Below are positions 25,719 through 34,382 of a stretch of DNA of 64,000 nucleotides, piece after piece. Below the pieces are notes generated by a model that was not told where the DNA came from, did not search any database, and worked only from the letters and a program-made list of their open reading frames with translations. The translations under genes were made by a program, and so were the position numbers. The stretch comes from Mucilaginibacter cryoferens (GTDB lineage: Bacteria > Bacteroidota > Bacteroidia > Sphingobacteriales > Sphingobacteriaceae). The stretch lies in NCBI RefSeq assembly GCF_014205845.1, contig NZ_JACHCR010000001.1:310001-374000 (forward strand), given 5' to 3'. Numbering within the stretch: the stretch's first letter is position 1; each line of letters begins with the position of its first letter.

Positions 25719-27899
25719 TTAATTGGTCATGTAGTTGTTGCCACCTATGCCTGGCACGTAATAAAATTTCATGTCTTTATAGTAAGATAGCGGATGTGCT
25801 GGTTTTGGATATCCGGCTCCGATAGGCATTTTTGAAAAGGTTTGAAAATACAAAACGCAGGCATCCCGCCAGGTTGTAGCCTCGGCAAGCTGGGTTTGCA
25901 TCAATTGTTTCACCTCGGTAAATCGTTCTGCATCTATTTTTCCCTGCATTTTATCCCATGTTAAACCCATTTGTTTAACCGAATCGGCACCCTGGTAATA
26001 ATGGTGGACCATTTCGTCCCATAACGACCTACCCGAACGCATTTTGTATGTCCACCTTAAATGATGGAACCATAAAAGGTACTCATCCGGGCAGGTTTGC
26101 AGGTTTCCCCAATGAGCATTAACCTGCGGCGCATATTGTTCCAGTGCATTGCTACCCGTACCGGTACGGTTAAAGCCAATCCCGGCCGAATCTGCTTTAT
26201 GGTAATAGGTGGCATTCCAATCTGGCCGGCCGGCATTATCAACCCAGGGCCCGGGGCCATAGTGGGTAGATACACCCATAATATGGTGTAAACCAAGCGG
26301 GGTCATGTAATTAACCGTATTTTCTCTTGATTGCAGCATGAGTTTTTTTACCGGCGATACAAAGACCGTATTGTTGGTAAAAGTCATTTTTAGCCAGTCA
26401 TCGGCGATAGCCGCGGGTGACTGGTCGGGGTTCCAGGCCATGCGACCAAAGGCATACCAGTTGGCTTGGGCAAAAGGATGCCCGCACCAGTTTAAATCGC
26501 TGCCTATATTAGCCACCCCGGCCATACCGGTTATCAGTTTTTTGTTAAAATCACCTTTGATGACGCGAGACACGGTTGAGCCTTTACCTTGTGTATAAGT
26601 ATCAGATTGCAGGCATTCGGCAAACAAAGGTGCCTCATAAACCAAATGCGTTGAAAAGCCCAGATATTCCTGCGTTAACTGAAACTCCATCATCAGCGCC
26701 GTATTGGGCATAGCACCAAACAAAGGATGGAACGGTTCCCTTGGCTGAAAATCGATCGGTCCGTTTTTTACCTGGATGATCACATTATCCTTAAACTTGC
26801 CATCAAAGGGCTTAAATTCATTGTAAGCTTGTTTCGACCGGTCATCGGGTACATTATTATCATACACAAAAGCCCGCCACATCACTATGCCATGATGCGG
26901 GGCTAAGGCATCGGCCAGCATATTGGCCCCATCGGCATGGGTGCGGCCATAAGTTTGCGGGCCGGGCTGCCCCTCAGAATTTGCCTTCACCAAAAAGCCA
27001 CCAAAATCGGGGATGTAACGATAAATTTCATCGGCCTTATCGGCCCACCATTTTTTTACCGCAGCATCAAGCGGATCGGCTGTCTTTAGTCCCCCCAACT
27101 CAACCGGGCTACTGAATTTTACCGACAGGTAAATCTTAATACCATACACCCTAAACACATTGGCCAGCGCCTGGATCTTTGTTAAATATTGGGGCGAAAG
27201 GATAAGCGCATCGGCATTCACATTATTGATAACCGAGCCGTTGATACCAACCGAAGCATTGGCCCGGGCGTAATCAATATAACGCTGGTCTATAATACCG
27301 GGCAGCTTGTGCCAGTTCCAGATAGATGAGCCCGCGTAGCCGCGCTCCACAGTACGGTTCAGGTTATCCCAATGATCCAGTACCCGGTACATGATGCGTG
27401 GATGATCTGCAATATTTAGGTTACTGATTGGCTGATTGGTTTGAATCAGCTTTAAAAAATTAAAAACGCCATACAAAACTGCCACATCTGTGTTGGCTGT
27501 AATTATGGTATATTTCTTTTGATGAATAAAGGCTGTTTTTATAAGATATCCTTCGCTGCCTATAGTATCAGGAACAACTATCGATAGCGATTTTAGTGAT
27601 TGCCGTGTACCAATCACAAGTGTTTGGCCGTCTGTAATTGTTTTAGCATCGCCGGGAAGTATGGATAACATGCCATCCAGGCCTTTTAACAGTTCGCCCC
27701 TTGCGGCCTTAAGCTGATCTGATGCTGCGGGGAAGATCAAATACCGCAATTGCTGCCTGTAAACCGCCGATGCACGCTGGTAGGTTATTTTATTATACTC
27801 CAGCCATAGTTTATATCCGCTATCTGCATGGGCCTTATTTATGGCTACCAACAGAAGCAACAACAGTAAGTATTTATTTTTTAATGAATATTTGGTCAT
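25719..27899 (-). CDS. GH67 alpha-glucuronidase
   Basis: The 726-residue protein has the full GH67 plan: signal peptide (about 1-26), N-terminal beta domain, a TIM barrel starting near RVLDHWDNLNRTVERGYAG, and a helical C-terminal dimerisation domain. The catalytic acid is Glu309 in VKANSEGQPGP, and Asp383 sits in the conserved NGPIDFQPREP segment. GH67 enzymes release (4-O-methyl)glucuronic acid from the non-reducing end of short xylo-oligosaccharides. The gene is first in the GH67-GH43-GH35 operon, with a LacI-type operator and a TAAATTTG box upstream. Confidence 0.96.
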   Translation of the reverse strand: MTKYSLKNKYLLLLLLLVAINKAHADSGYKLWLEYNKITYQRASAVYRQQLRYLIFPAASDQLKAARGELLKGLDGMLSILPGDAKTITDGQTLVIGTRQSLKSLSIVVPDTIGSEGYLIKTAFIHQKKYTIITANTDVAVLYGVFNFLKLIQTNQPISNLNIADHPRIMYRVLDHWDNLNRTVERGYAGSSIWNWHKLPGIIDQRYIDYARANASVGINGSVINNVNADALILSPQYLTKIQALANVFRVYGIKIYLSVKFSSPVELGGLKTADPLDAAVKKWWADKADEIYRYIPDFGGFLVKANSEGQPGPQTYGRTHADGANMLADALAPHHGIVMWRAFVYDNNVPDDRSKQAYNEFKPFDGKFKDNVIIQVKNGPIDFQPREPFHPLFGAMPNTALMMEFQLTQEYLGFSTHLVYEAPLFAECLQSDTYTQGKGSTVSRVIKGDFNKKLITGMAGVANIGSDLNWCGHPFAQANWYAFGRMAWNPDQSPAAIADDWLKMTFTNNTVFVSPVKKLMLQSRENTVNYMTPLGLHHIMGVSTHYGPGPWVDNAGRPDWNATYYHKADSAGIGFNRTGTGSNALEQYAPQVNAHWGNLQTCPDEYLLWFHHLRWTYKMRSGRSLWDEMVHHYYQGADSVKQMGLTWDKMQGKIDAERFTEVKQLMQTQLAEATTWRDACVLYFQTFSKMPIGAGYPKPAHPLSYYKDMKFYYVPGIGGNNYMTN

Positions 27900-28034
27900 A
27901 ACGTTAATTACTTCGGCTTTTATAAGCCTTTTAAACAGTTCATAAAAAGATAAAATGACGGATCGATATTTATGGACGAAACATGACTTAAACAGGTTTC
28001 TGTACCGTTTGGTTTATAAAGGATTAACACTTAC

Positions 28035-28047
28035 GCAATCGATTGCA
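28035..28047. promoter_or_regulatory. LacI-type operator, site 1 (GH67-GH43-GH35)
   Basis: GCAATCGATTGCA contains the 12-bp palindrome GCAATCGATTGC. It lies 136 bp upstream of the GH67 ATG and about 10-22 nt after the start expected from the TAAATTTG box at 28064-28071. That is a good place for repression by roadblock. The same core occurs at three other promoters in this window. Confidence 0.75.
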
Positions 28048-28063
28048 ATATATAAACATTTAT

Positions 28064-28071
28064 CAAATTTA
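28064..28071 (-). promoter_or_regulatory. -7 box for the GH67 operon
   Basis: It reads TAAATTTG on the minus strand, a full match to TAnnTTTG, and stands just upstream of the operator in transcription direction. Confidence 0.5.
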
Positions 28072-28265
28072 AACCCTATTATATCCATCTAAATTCCACC
28101 TATCAGTGAGAAGCTTTTTTAGCCCTGCCGAAGGCTACGGTGTACGCGCATCTTTGTATTTTACTATACCCCACATCAACAGGCCGCGCTTATCCGGGAT
28201 ATTGGGAGCTAGAGGGGACAGTCGCCATTTTTATGGCTCCTCTTCCTAACTGATATATAAACTTA

Positions 28266-29078
28266 TCATTTCTTTACGGCAGCGGGCTGATTTTTCCGAA
28301 TATATTGCGCTACGTCAACCATAGGGGCTACCCAGATAGTACTCTCGTTTTTTTTCAGGTAATGTAATAAACTGCTATGCTCTTTGAGGCCAACGTTGAT
28401 ATTATGCCCGCCCCCTACACCATGAAATAAAAACACCAGCAAGGTATGCGATTGCATGGCTTGTTTAACAAGCCCTATCATATATTGGGCCGATTGGCCG
28501 TTGATCATAAAACATTTGATATTATCCAGGTTGGTATCGTTTACACTTTCAAACCCGGGAATTACTCCACGCGCACCGGCAAAATCGTTTTTTAACTGAT
28601 TGTAAAAGTACTGCCCACCTACTTGCAGATCGCCGCATGGATACGCGAAGGTACGGTTGGTTTTACCATCGATAGCTTGCAGCAGGGTATTATTTGCCCT
28701 TATCTCATTTACCGCACGCGCAACAGTATACTTGCTCAGATCGTTTTCGGCAGTAACAAAACCACGACCGGGTAAACTACCATCGCAGGGATGAAAAAGA
28801 GAATGATTACCAAGCTCGTGACCATGTGCAGCGGCTTTTCGCCACGAGGATATTCTTTTGGCAACCACCGGCGATGAGCCAATGATATAAAAAGTTCCTT
28901 TGAAGTTTAAAGAATCCAGCGCCGGCAAAACATTATCAATATCTACGTCGATGGCATCATCATAGGTTAAAACTACCGCGCATTGTTTGTTGTTCCAGGG
29001 TGTTGTCTGTTGGCCTTGTGCCATACCGGCGTATCCAGCTAAAACAGCTACTATAAACCAATACTTTAATAGTGTCAT
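28266..29078 (-). CDS. CE4-type polysaccharide deacetylase
   Basis: The 270-residue protein is a signal peptide (cut near GQG, about residue 22) plus a NodB-homology domain. It has LTYDDA (Asp40 base, Asp41 metal ligand), HELGNHSLFHP (metal ligands His92 and His96), AYPCGD, and a late LFLFHGVG motif for the catalytic His. CE4 enzymes remove N- or O-acetyl groups, and acetylxylan is a known substrate class. It is third in the CE20-CE15-CE4 unit, so a role in removing xylan acetyl groups is the natural reading. Chitin or peptidoglycan substrates are less likely in this setting. Confidence 0.88.
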   Translation of the reverse strand: MTLLKYWFIVAVLAGYAGMAQGQQTTPWNNKQCAVVLTYDDAIDVDIDNVLPALDSLNFKGTFYIIGSSPVVAKRISSWRKAAAHGHELGNHSLFHPCDGSLPGRGFVTAENDLSKYTVARAVNEIRANNTLLQAIDGKTNRTFAYPCGDLQVGGQYFYNQLKNDFAGARGVIPGFESVNDTNLDNIKCFMINGQSAQYMIGLVKQAMQSHTLLVFLFHGVGGGHNINVGLKEHSSLLHYLKKNESTIWVAPMVDVAQYIRKNQPAAVKK

Positions 29079-29105
29079 TCCGTTAAATATCTAAATTAAT
29101 TTTAA

Positions 29106-30650
29106 TTATTTGGTTGATCCCCAACCCTCTTTACCATAATGCATAAACTTATTGGCCCAGGCTATAAAGTATTTTACATTAGGTGCATCGGTGTGGCCGC
29201 CATCGTGCTGCCGCCAGGCCAGTTCACCATTCAACAAACCTGCATTTACCGGGGGCATTTTTTCTGCTTTATATTCGTTGCCAACACCCAGATCCTTTGC
29301 ACCTGTTAATTTAAAAACTGCGCCGGCCGCCACGGTAGCCATGTAACTACCTTGCTGATCGAGCCATTGGGCATCACCCTGTTCGGGAATACCATAGCTT
29401 ATAAATGTGAGCCGCGGAGCGCATAAGGCAATAAGTTCATGTGCATCAACAGGCAGATCGCTGGCGGTTTTGGCGCCAAACGTTGCTTCAGATGCACCAT
29501 ATTTCATAAAATTGCCGGCCATCCAATAGTATTCGCCGCCAGTGAGGCTCTCTACAGCTTCACCAAAATTGCGCCGGTGTAACTTTGCACCGCCTTCGCC
29601 CGATGAACCAATAAGGCCCATGGCAAAGCGCTGTTCGAAGGCCAGCGTTACCAATGCGGCCTTGCCATATCTTGATACGCCTTCAATACCCACATGCTTT
29701 GCATCAACGGCGGGCTCGGTTTCCAGGTAATCCAGCGCCCTGGCAGCGCCCCATGCCCAGGCCCGTAAAGCCCCCCAATCATCGGGTTTGCGCGGCTGGC
29801 CTTTATTAACCAGACCAATTATTCCCTTTGTTAATCCCTCTGCATTATCGGCCTGTATAGATGCCGGATCAATAAGTACATAGCCCCAGCCATTGGCTAT
29901 CAGCTGCATGGCGGTAGGTGGATCGCCTTTAAATACCGGGAAGCCACCCGGCCCAAATGGCGATTGCTCGGGAATTGGCTTATAAGCCGGATATTGTTCA
30001 AATACGCTTTTTAATTCGGAATGCTCTTTGATAAGCAACTCCTTTAAGGCATTGTTTATTTTTTCCAGATCTGCCGGATTGGGTTGCGCAGGCGCGGGTA
30101 AAGCGCTGCGGCCAAACATCATCAACACCGGTACCGGCCCTTTGGCATTAGCAGGCAACACCAGCGTCATATCAATATCGACGTTTAAAAGCGGGTATGT
30201 TGTGTTATCAACATGCCCTGCTATTTGCTTAGCTATCACCGGGTAAAAACCAACGCGTTCATTATCTGTAACTTTAACCGTCCAGGTTACCTTAGGCACG
30301 TTTGCGGGGATACGGCCGTATACTTCGCGCTCCATATCTTCCACTATCTCCGGTCGTCGTTGTTGCCACCAGGTGTTTGCATTGGTAACTTTTTTGCCGT
30401 TTTTTAGAGTGAGCACATCGGGCAGGTTAGGATATGGATTTGCAAGCGCCTCATCATAATTGGCATGGTTGGGCGCCGCCGCATCGCCACTTGGACCAGG
30501 GCGCAGAGCTTTAATGCCTAGCTGCTTCATCATATCCTCATGATCTTGCTCGCCGGTAAAGTTAACAGGTGGTTTGTTTTGAGCATTTACCACGGCAGCA
30601 ACAGAAAGCAGGCTCAAAAAAATAACGATCTTTAATTTTAACAGTTTCAT
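29106..30650 (-). CDS. CE15 glucuronoyl esterase
   Basis: The 514-residue protein has a signal peptide (about 1-23) and an alpha/beta-hydrolase fold. The CE15 nucleophile motif is GVSRYGKAA (Ser326). Glu352 in SSGEGG is the acid position seen in bacterial CE15, and the catalytic His lies in RQHDGGHTD (His482/His486). CE15 enzymes cut the ester between 4-O-methylglucuronic acid of xylan and lignin alcohols. The product is then open to the GH115 and GH67 alpha-glucuronidases of the same regulon. The gene starts 5 bp after the CE20 stop. The assignment is strong. Confidence 0.92.
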   Translation of the reverse strand: MKLLKLKIVIFLSLLSVAAVVNAQNKPPVNFTGEQDHEDMMKQLGIKALRPGPSGDAAAPNHANYDEALANPYPNLPDVLTLKNGKKVTNANTWWQQRRPEIVEDMEREVYGRIPANVPKVTWTVKVTDNERVGFYPVIAKQIAGHVDNTTYPLLNVDIDMTLVLPANAKGPVPVLMMFGRSALPAPAQPNPADLEKINNALKELLIKEHSELKSVFEQYPAYKPIPEQSPFGPGGFPVFKGDPPTAMQLIANGWGYVLIDPASIQADNAEGLTKGIIGLVNKGQPRKPDDWGALRAWAWGAARALDYLETEPAVDAKHVGIEGVSRYGKAALVTLAFEQRFAMGLIGSSGEGGAKLHRRNFGEAVESLTGGEYYWMAGNFMKYGASEATFGAKTASDLPVDAHELIALCAPRLTFISYGIPEQGDAQWLDQQGSYMATVAAGAVFKLTGAKDLGVGNEYKAEKMPPVNAGLLNGELAWRQHDGGHTDAPNVKYFIAWANKFMHYGKEGWGSTK

Positions 30651-30655
30651 ATCGG

Positions 30656-32596
30656 TTAAGGGTTGTCGGTTCTAAAGGGCGAAGCAGGCAAGCCTTCTTT
30701 ATTATAGAGATTTGCCTCCTCGGGGTTATCGGCCCATGCATACCTTACATAAAGCGGATTAGGTACTTCGTCACTCCATACTATCACTTTATCGCCCTCT
30801 ATTTTAGCTTTAGCCCATATAAATTTTTTGTTGGCACCCGCTATCGCAAACTGCTCCAATTCGTCGCCATCATGTGCAATAAGTCCCTCGCCTATATTTT
30901 TAAAACTGATGGCGATGTTGTTTCCCTGAACAAGAGCCGATTGAAAGATCGGGCCCGAAGCAACTACGCCTTTTTCGCCATAAGCTATATGTTCTGCAGC
31001 CCTGGCCAAACGTTCGCCCACATCTTTTTTATCAAGCGGATGAATATCATTCCATTCCCCCGCATCAATAGTAATAGCCATGCCGGTGTTAGGCTGTGAA
31101 AGTGCTTTCAGCTGGCCCTCCCGTATTAAGGCCCAATTACTTTCGGTTGGTAAGTATTGCACTTCATTAAAGTTGGGCAATTGAGCATATATAAATGGAA
31201 GGTTACCTTGCTGCCACTGTTGCCGCCAATTGGTAACAAGTGCGGTGAGCAGTTCTCCATACCCGGCCGGTTTATCGGCATTGCTTTCGCCCTGGTACCA
31301 TAGCATACCTTTAATGGTGTAGTTAATTGCAGGCGCAACCATGGCATTGTAAAGCCCCGTTGCCTCATTTTGTGCCGTAAAAACCGGGGATGCCTTTTTA
31401 TCTGTTGGTAAAAAGACCTGCCCTACCTGGTAAAGCCAATCTCCACGCAGATCAATAACCTGTGTTCCAATTTTTAAATTGTATGCCTTATCGGGTACAA
31501 AACCACCCTTGCCTGCAAAGTTTGTTAACCTTACTACAATAATATTTTTCCCCGGCTTAAGTAACCCCACAGGCACATTATACCTACGGGGGGGATACTG
31601 GTAGGTAATATTCCCCACCAAAGTACCATTAACGTAAGTTTGATCGGCATCAATCATTCTGCCAAACAACAGTTTGGCTTGTTGCTTTTCAACACCAGCA
31701 GGCAGTATCACCTCTTTACGAAACCATACTACTCCATTTAAATTTTTGATACCCTGGTCGGCCCAATATCCCGGCAGCCAGAAATGGTGCCAGTTGTGAG
31801 GAACATAAGCAGTATCGAACCAGGTTATATTCCCATTTAATCCCTTATCGTATTTAGGGGTATTAGCCGGATTTACCGGCTCGGGCTGTACTTTAGTAAC
31901 GCTATCCATGTAGTGAGGATCATGAAACCAAGCCGCACGATGGCTATAAAACACATTAGCTTTAAGTCCATTTTCACTTATCCAGGCCTGTATAGGCGTG
32001 CCTCCTACGCTGGAGTTAATTATGCCTATGGGTACGTGGTATTTTTGATAAAGTTTCTGGGCGAAAAACCACGATACGGCACCAAAGTTAAGTACACTTT
32101 CGGGATCTGCTTTTATCCACTTTCCGGGTAGCAGATCGTCGTGTATTTTGGTAACATCAGCTTCTGTTTTGATAAAAAAATTCCTGATCTGCGGGTAATT
32201 TGCGGAAGCTATTTCATTGGGGTACTTTTCCTTCACGCGGTCCATTGGCAAAACCATGTTGGATTGGCCCGAGCAAAACCAAACATCCCCTATCAAAATA
32301 TCATTCAGTACAATGTTATTAGCTGCCTTAATTTCCATAATATAAGGGCCGCCAGCCTTCATAGCGGGTAATACAATTTTCCACCGGCCATCTTTATCTG
32401 CAATGGTGTGGTAACTTCCGCGGAATGTTACGTTAACTTTTTCGTCTGCATTGGCCCAGCCCCAGATATTGATCCGGGCATCACGCTGGAGTACCATTCC
32501 GCTACTAACCAATTGCGGCAGCCGTACATCGGCATGTACTGAAAAGTATATCAAACAACAGCACGCAATAAGGCACAGCCGTAACACATATCTCAT
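30656..32596 (-). CDS. Sialate-O-acetylesterase-like (CE20-type) carbohydrate esterase
   Basis: I take the ATG at 32596, which gives 646 residues and a clear signal peptide (MRYVLRLCLIACCCLIYFSVHA); an upstream ATG at 32641 adds 15 non-signal residues. The SGNH-type catalytic parts are CSGQSNM (Ser112), a Gly-Gly-Thr block (NSSVGGTPIQAW), WYQGESNA, and a late DIHPLDK giving Asp/His. A GH2-like jelly-roll is inserted in the middle (NGVVWFRKEV to NIIVVRLTNFAG), as in xylan acetylesterases now grouped in CE20. It should deacetylate xylan oligosaccharides. It is first of three esterase genes and carries the best operator (32655-32672). Confidence 0.87.
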   Translation of the reverse strand: MRYVLRLCLIACCCLIYFSVHADVRLPQLVSSGMVLQRDARINIWGWANADEKVNVTFRGSYHTIADKDGRWKIVLPAMKAGGPYIMEIKAANNIVLNDILIGDVWFCSGQSNMVLPMDRVKEKYPNEIASANYPQIRNFFIKTEADVTKIHDDLLPGKWIKADPESVLNFGAVSWFFAQKLYQKYHVPIGIINSSVGGTPIQAWISENGLKANVFYSHRAAWFHDPHYMDSVTKVQPEPVNPANTPKYDKGLNGNITWFDTAYVPHNWHHFWLPGYWADQGIKNLNGVVWFRKEVILPAGVEKQQAKLLFGRMIDADQTYVNGTLVGNITYQYPPRRYNVPVGLLKPGKNIIVVRLTNFAGKGGFVPDKAYNLKIGTQVIDLRGDWLYQVGQVFLPTDKKASPVFTAQNEATGLYNAMVAPAINYTIKGMLWYQGESNADKPAGYGELLTALVTNWRQQWQQGNLPFIYAQLPNFNEVQYLPTESNWALIREGQLKALSQPNTGMAITIDAGEWNDIHPLDKKDVGERLARAAEHIAYGEKGVVASGPIFQSALVQGNNIAISFKNIGEGLIAHDGDELEQFAIAGANKKFIWAKAKIEGDKVIVWSDEVPNPLYVRYAWADNPEEANLYNKEGLPASPFRTDNP

Positions 32597-32654
32597 ATTA
32601 TAAAAATTTTGTTGCAAGGGTTTACATTTACTAAGTAACAAAATTTAATACCAA

Positions 32655-32672
32655 ATTGCAATCGATTGCAAT
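32655..32672. promoter_or_regulatory. LacI-type operator, site 2 (esterase operon)
   Basis: ATTGCAATCGATTGCAAT is an 18-bp perfect palindrome centred about 67 bp upstream of the CE20 ATG. It is the most symmetrical of the four related sites. Confidence 0.8.
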
Positions 32673-33024
32673 AATATTATGTAACAATTTAACGCTTTTA
32701 AATTGATGAATTTGAGGCCTGCGGATAGTGTGTTATGTTACAGATAAATTGACACTTAGTTTTTAGATGGTAGCCTTAAGTTGTAAGAAACTGTCTAAAA
32801 ACGAAATCATTTATTACCGTTGACTAAAGTCAACGGTAGCGGAAAGTATTATTGCGATCCAGGCAACATTTGGGCTAAAGCCCCTCGTTTTCCAGTCATC
32901 ATTGCCGTTGACTTTAGTCAACGGCAATGATTCTAAATGATAAATAATCTAAATCAATTTTAGGCAGCTTCTTAGCATAAAAAAAACGACTCGGGGCTTC
33001 CTACTAAACACCGTTGACTTGACC
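32673..33024. other. Intergenic region with a MITE-like palindromic element
   Basis: The gap between the esterase operon and uxuA holds the inverted-repeat element at 32784-32974 and no plausible gene. The segment 32980-33024 is a short leader after the uxuA stop and shows nothing special. Confidence 0.6.
32784..32974. repeat. MITE-like element with 17-bp terminal inverted repeats
   Basis: The terminal arms TAAGAAACTGTCTAAAA (32784-32800) and TTTTAGGCAGCTTCTTA (32958-32974) match at 15 of 17 positions when inverted. Inside are two palindromes, CCGTTGACTAAAGTCAACGG (about 32817-32836) and GCCGTTGACTTTAGTCAACG (about 32904-32923), themselves inverted copies of each other. It is 191 bp long with no coding capacity, which fits a non-autonomous transposable element. 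Confidence 0.65.
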
Positions 33025-34212
33025 CTAAATCATCCTTTTTATGCCCAATTCCAGCCCCCGTAATTCTGCAAGGCCCTTAAGCCTGCCTGTTACCGAATAA
33101 CCGGGGTAGGTATTGTAATTAAAGTCATCCAGTATTTTATGCCCATGATCTGGCCGCATTGGGATAGCCAAATCGGTTCTGCCGGCTTCATGCCTTTTAT
33201 GCTGTTCTGTAATAATGCCTTTCATTACGGCAAACATATCTGTGCTACCGGTTAAATGTTCGGCCTCATAAAAACTTCCATCTGCCTCCCTGCTCACATT
33301 ACGCAGGTGTAAGAAATGGATATGCTGGCCCAGCCGATCAATAATTCCGGGAATGTCGTTCGCGCCGTTTGCCCCCAATGAACCAGTGCAAAGTGTAAGC
33401 CCGTTGGCAGGCGACTTGTACATATTTATAATATCGGTAAGATCAGCTTCATTTTTTACAACCCTTGGCAATCCTAAAATAGGAAACGGCGGATCATCCG
33501 GATGGATACACATTTTTATGCCCAACTGTTCGGCATAAGGAATAATGGCCTTTAAAAAGTAGCACAGATTTTCTTTTAAACGGCGTTCATCAACAGCGCT
33601 ATATTTTTCAAGATACGCCTTAAACTCATCAATGGTAAAGACTTCATCGGTACCGGGCAAGCCGGCCAAAACCGTATTTATCAGCAACTCTTTTTCATCG
33701 GCAGTTAAACTACCCAGATATATTTTAGCGGCCTGTTGCTGCTGTACGGTAAATTCGCTAAAAGCATTTTCGCGCTGCAATATGTACAAATCAAACGCGG
33801 CTATTGCCGGTGCGTGGTATCTTAATGCCGAGGCGTTATTGGGTAACCGGTAATCGAGATGTGTGCGGGTCCAGTCAAGCACGGGCATAAAATTATAGCA
33901 CACCATATCTATCCCCGCCTGTGAAAGGTTTTTTAAGGTTTCCTTATAATTTTCAATATAATGATCTCGCTCCGCTGTTCCTATCTTTATGCTTTCATGA
34001 ATATTAACACTTTCTACCACACTCCACTTAAAGCCCGAATTTTCGATAACGCTTTTACGTTTTTCAATCTCACTTAAACTCCAGGTATCTCCGGCCCTAA
34101 TATGGTGCAACGCTGTTACAATACCGGTTGCCCCGGTTTGTTTAATGGCATTGAGGGTAACGGGGTCAGCAGAGCCAAACCATCTGAAGGTTTGCACTAA
34201 ATCTGGTATCAT
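33025..34212 (-). CDS. uxuA: Mannonate dehydratase
   Basis: The 395-residue protein is the same size as characterised UxuA. It starts QTFRWFGSADPVTL, carries TGIVTALHHIRAGD, and has the metal-binding segments MCIHPDDPPFPILGLPRVV, LTLCTGSLGA, HFLHLRNV and MRPDHGH. UxuA dehydrates D-mannonate to 2-keto-3-deoxy-D-gluconate in the glucuronate pathway and needs Fe2+ or Mn2+. In this window it would process glucuronate released by GH67 and GH115. It diverges from the lacI-type gene, and the operator at 34300 lies between them, 88 bp from its start. uxaC, kdgK and kdgA are not in the window. Confidence 0.96.
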   Translation of the reverse strand: MIPDLVQTFRWFGSADPVTLNAIKQTGATGIVTALHHIRAGDTWSLSEIEKRKSVIENSGFKWSVVESVNIHESIKIGTAERDHYIENYKETLKNLSQAGIDMVCYNFMPVLDWTRTHLDYRLPNNASALRYHAPAIAAFDLYILQRENAFSEFTVQQQQAAKIYLGSLTADEKELLINTVLAGLPGTDEVFTIDEFKAYLEKYSAVDERRLKENLCYFLKAIIPYAEQLGIKMCIHPDDPPFPILGLPRVVKNEADLTDIINMYKSPANGLTLCTGSLGANGANDIPGIIDRLGQHIHFLHLRNVSREADGSFYEAEHLTGSTDMFAVMKGIITEQHKRHEAGRTDLAIPMRPDHGHKILDDFNYNTYPGYSVTGRLKGLAELRGLELGIKRMI

Positions 34213-34299
34213 ATTATAGGTTTTAAAGCTGTTAAATTGGTGTAATTGATATTATTATGAATGAGCAATGGCATCGAAAAAACAAATATAAATAAATGT

Positions 34300-34311
34300 G
34301 CAATCGATTGC
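34300..34311. promoter_or_regulatory. LacI-type operator, site 3 (uxuA / lacI divergent promoter)
   Basis: GCAATCGATTGC sits in the 170-bp region between uxuA and the LacI-family gene. It is positioned to control both directions and so to give autoregulation. A TATATTTA stretch at 34344-34351 may be the -7 box of the regulator gene. Confidence 0.75.
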
Positions 34312-34382
34312 TCAAAAAACATTTATTATCCTGATTTTATTTTTATATTTATCACGCATTAGATTTTATAGTAAAACGCTTT

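Larger units (their letters stand above)
27900..28265. other. Intergenic region upstream of GH67
   Basis: This 366-bp gap holds the GH67 promoter and operator (28035-28071). The part near 28190-28250 includes a small hairpin (GCCAT-TTTT-ATGGC) that may end the deacetylase transcript. No coding frame is convincing. Confidence 0.5.
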
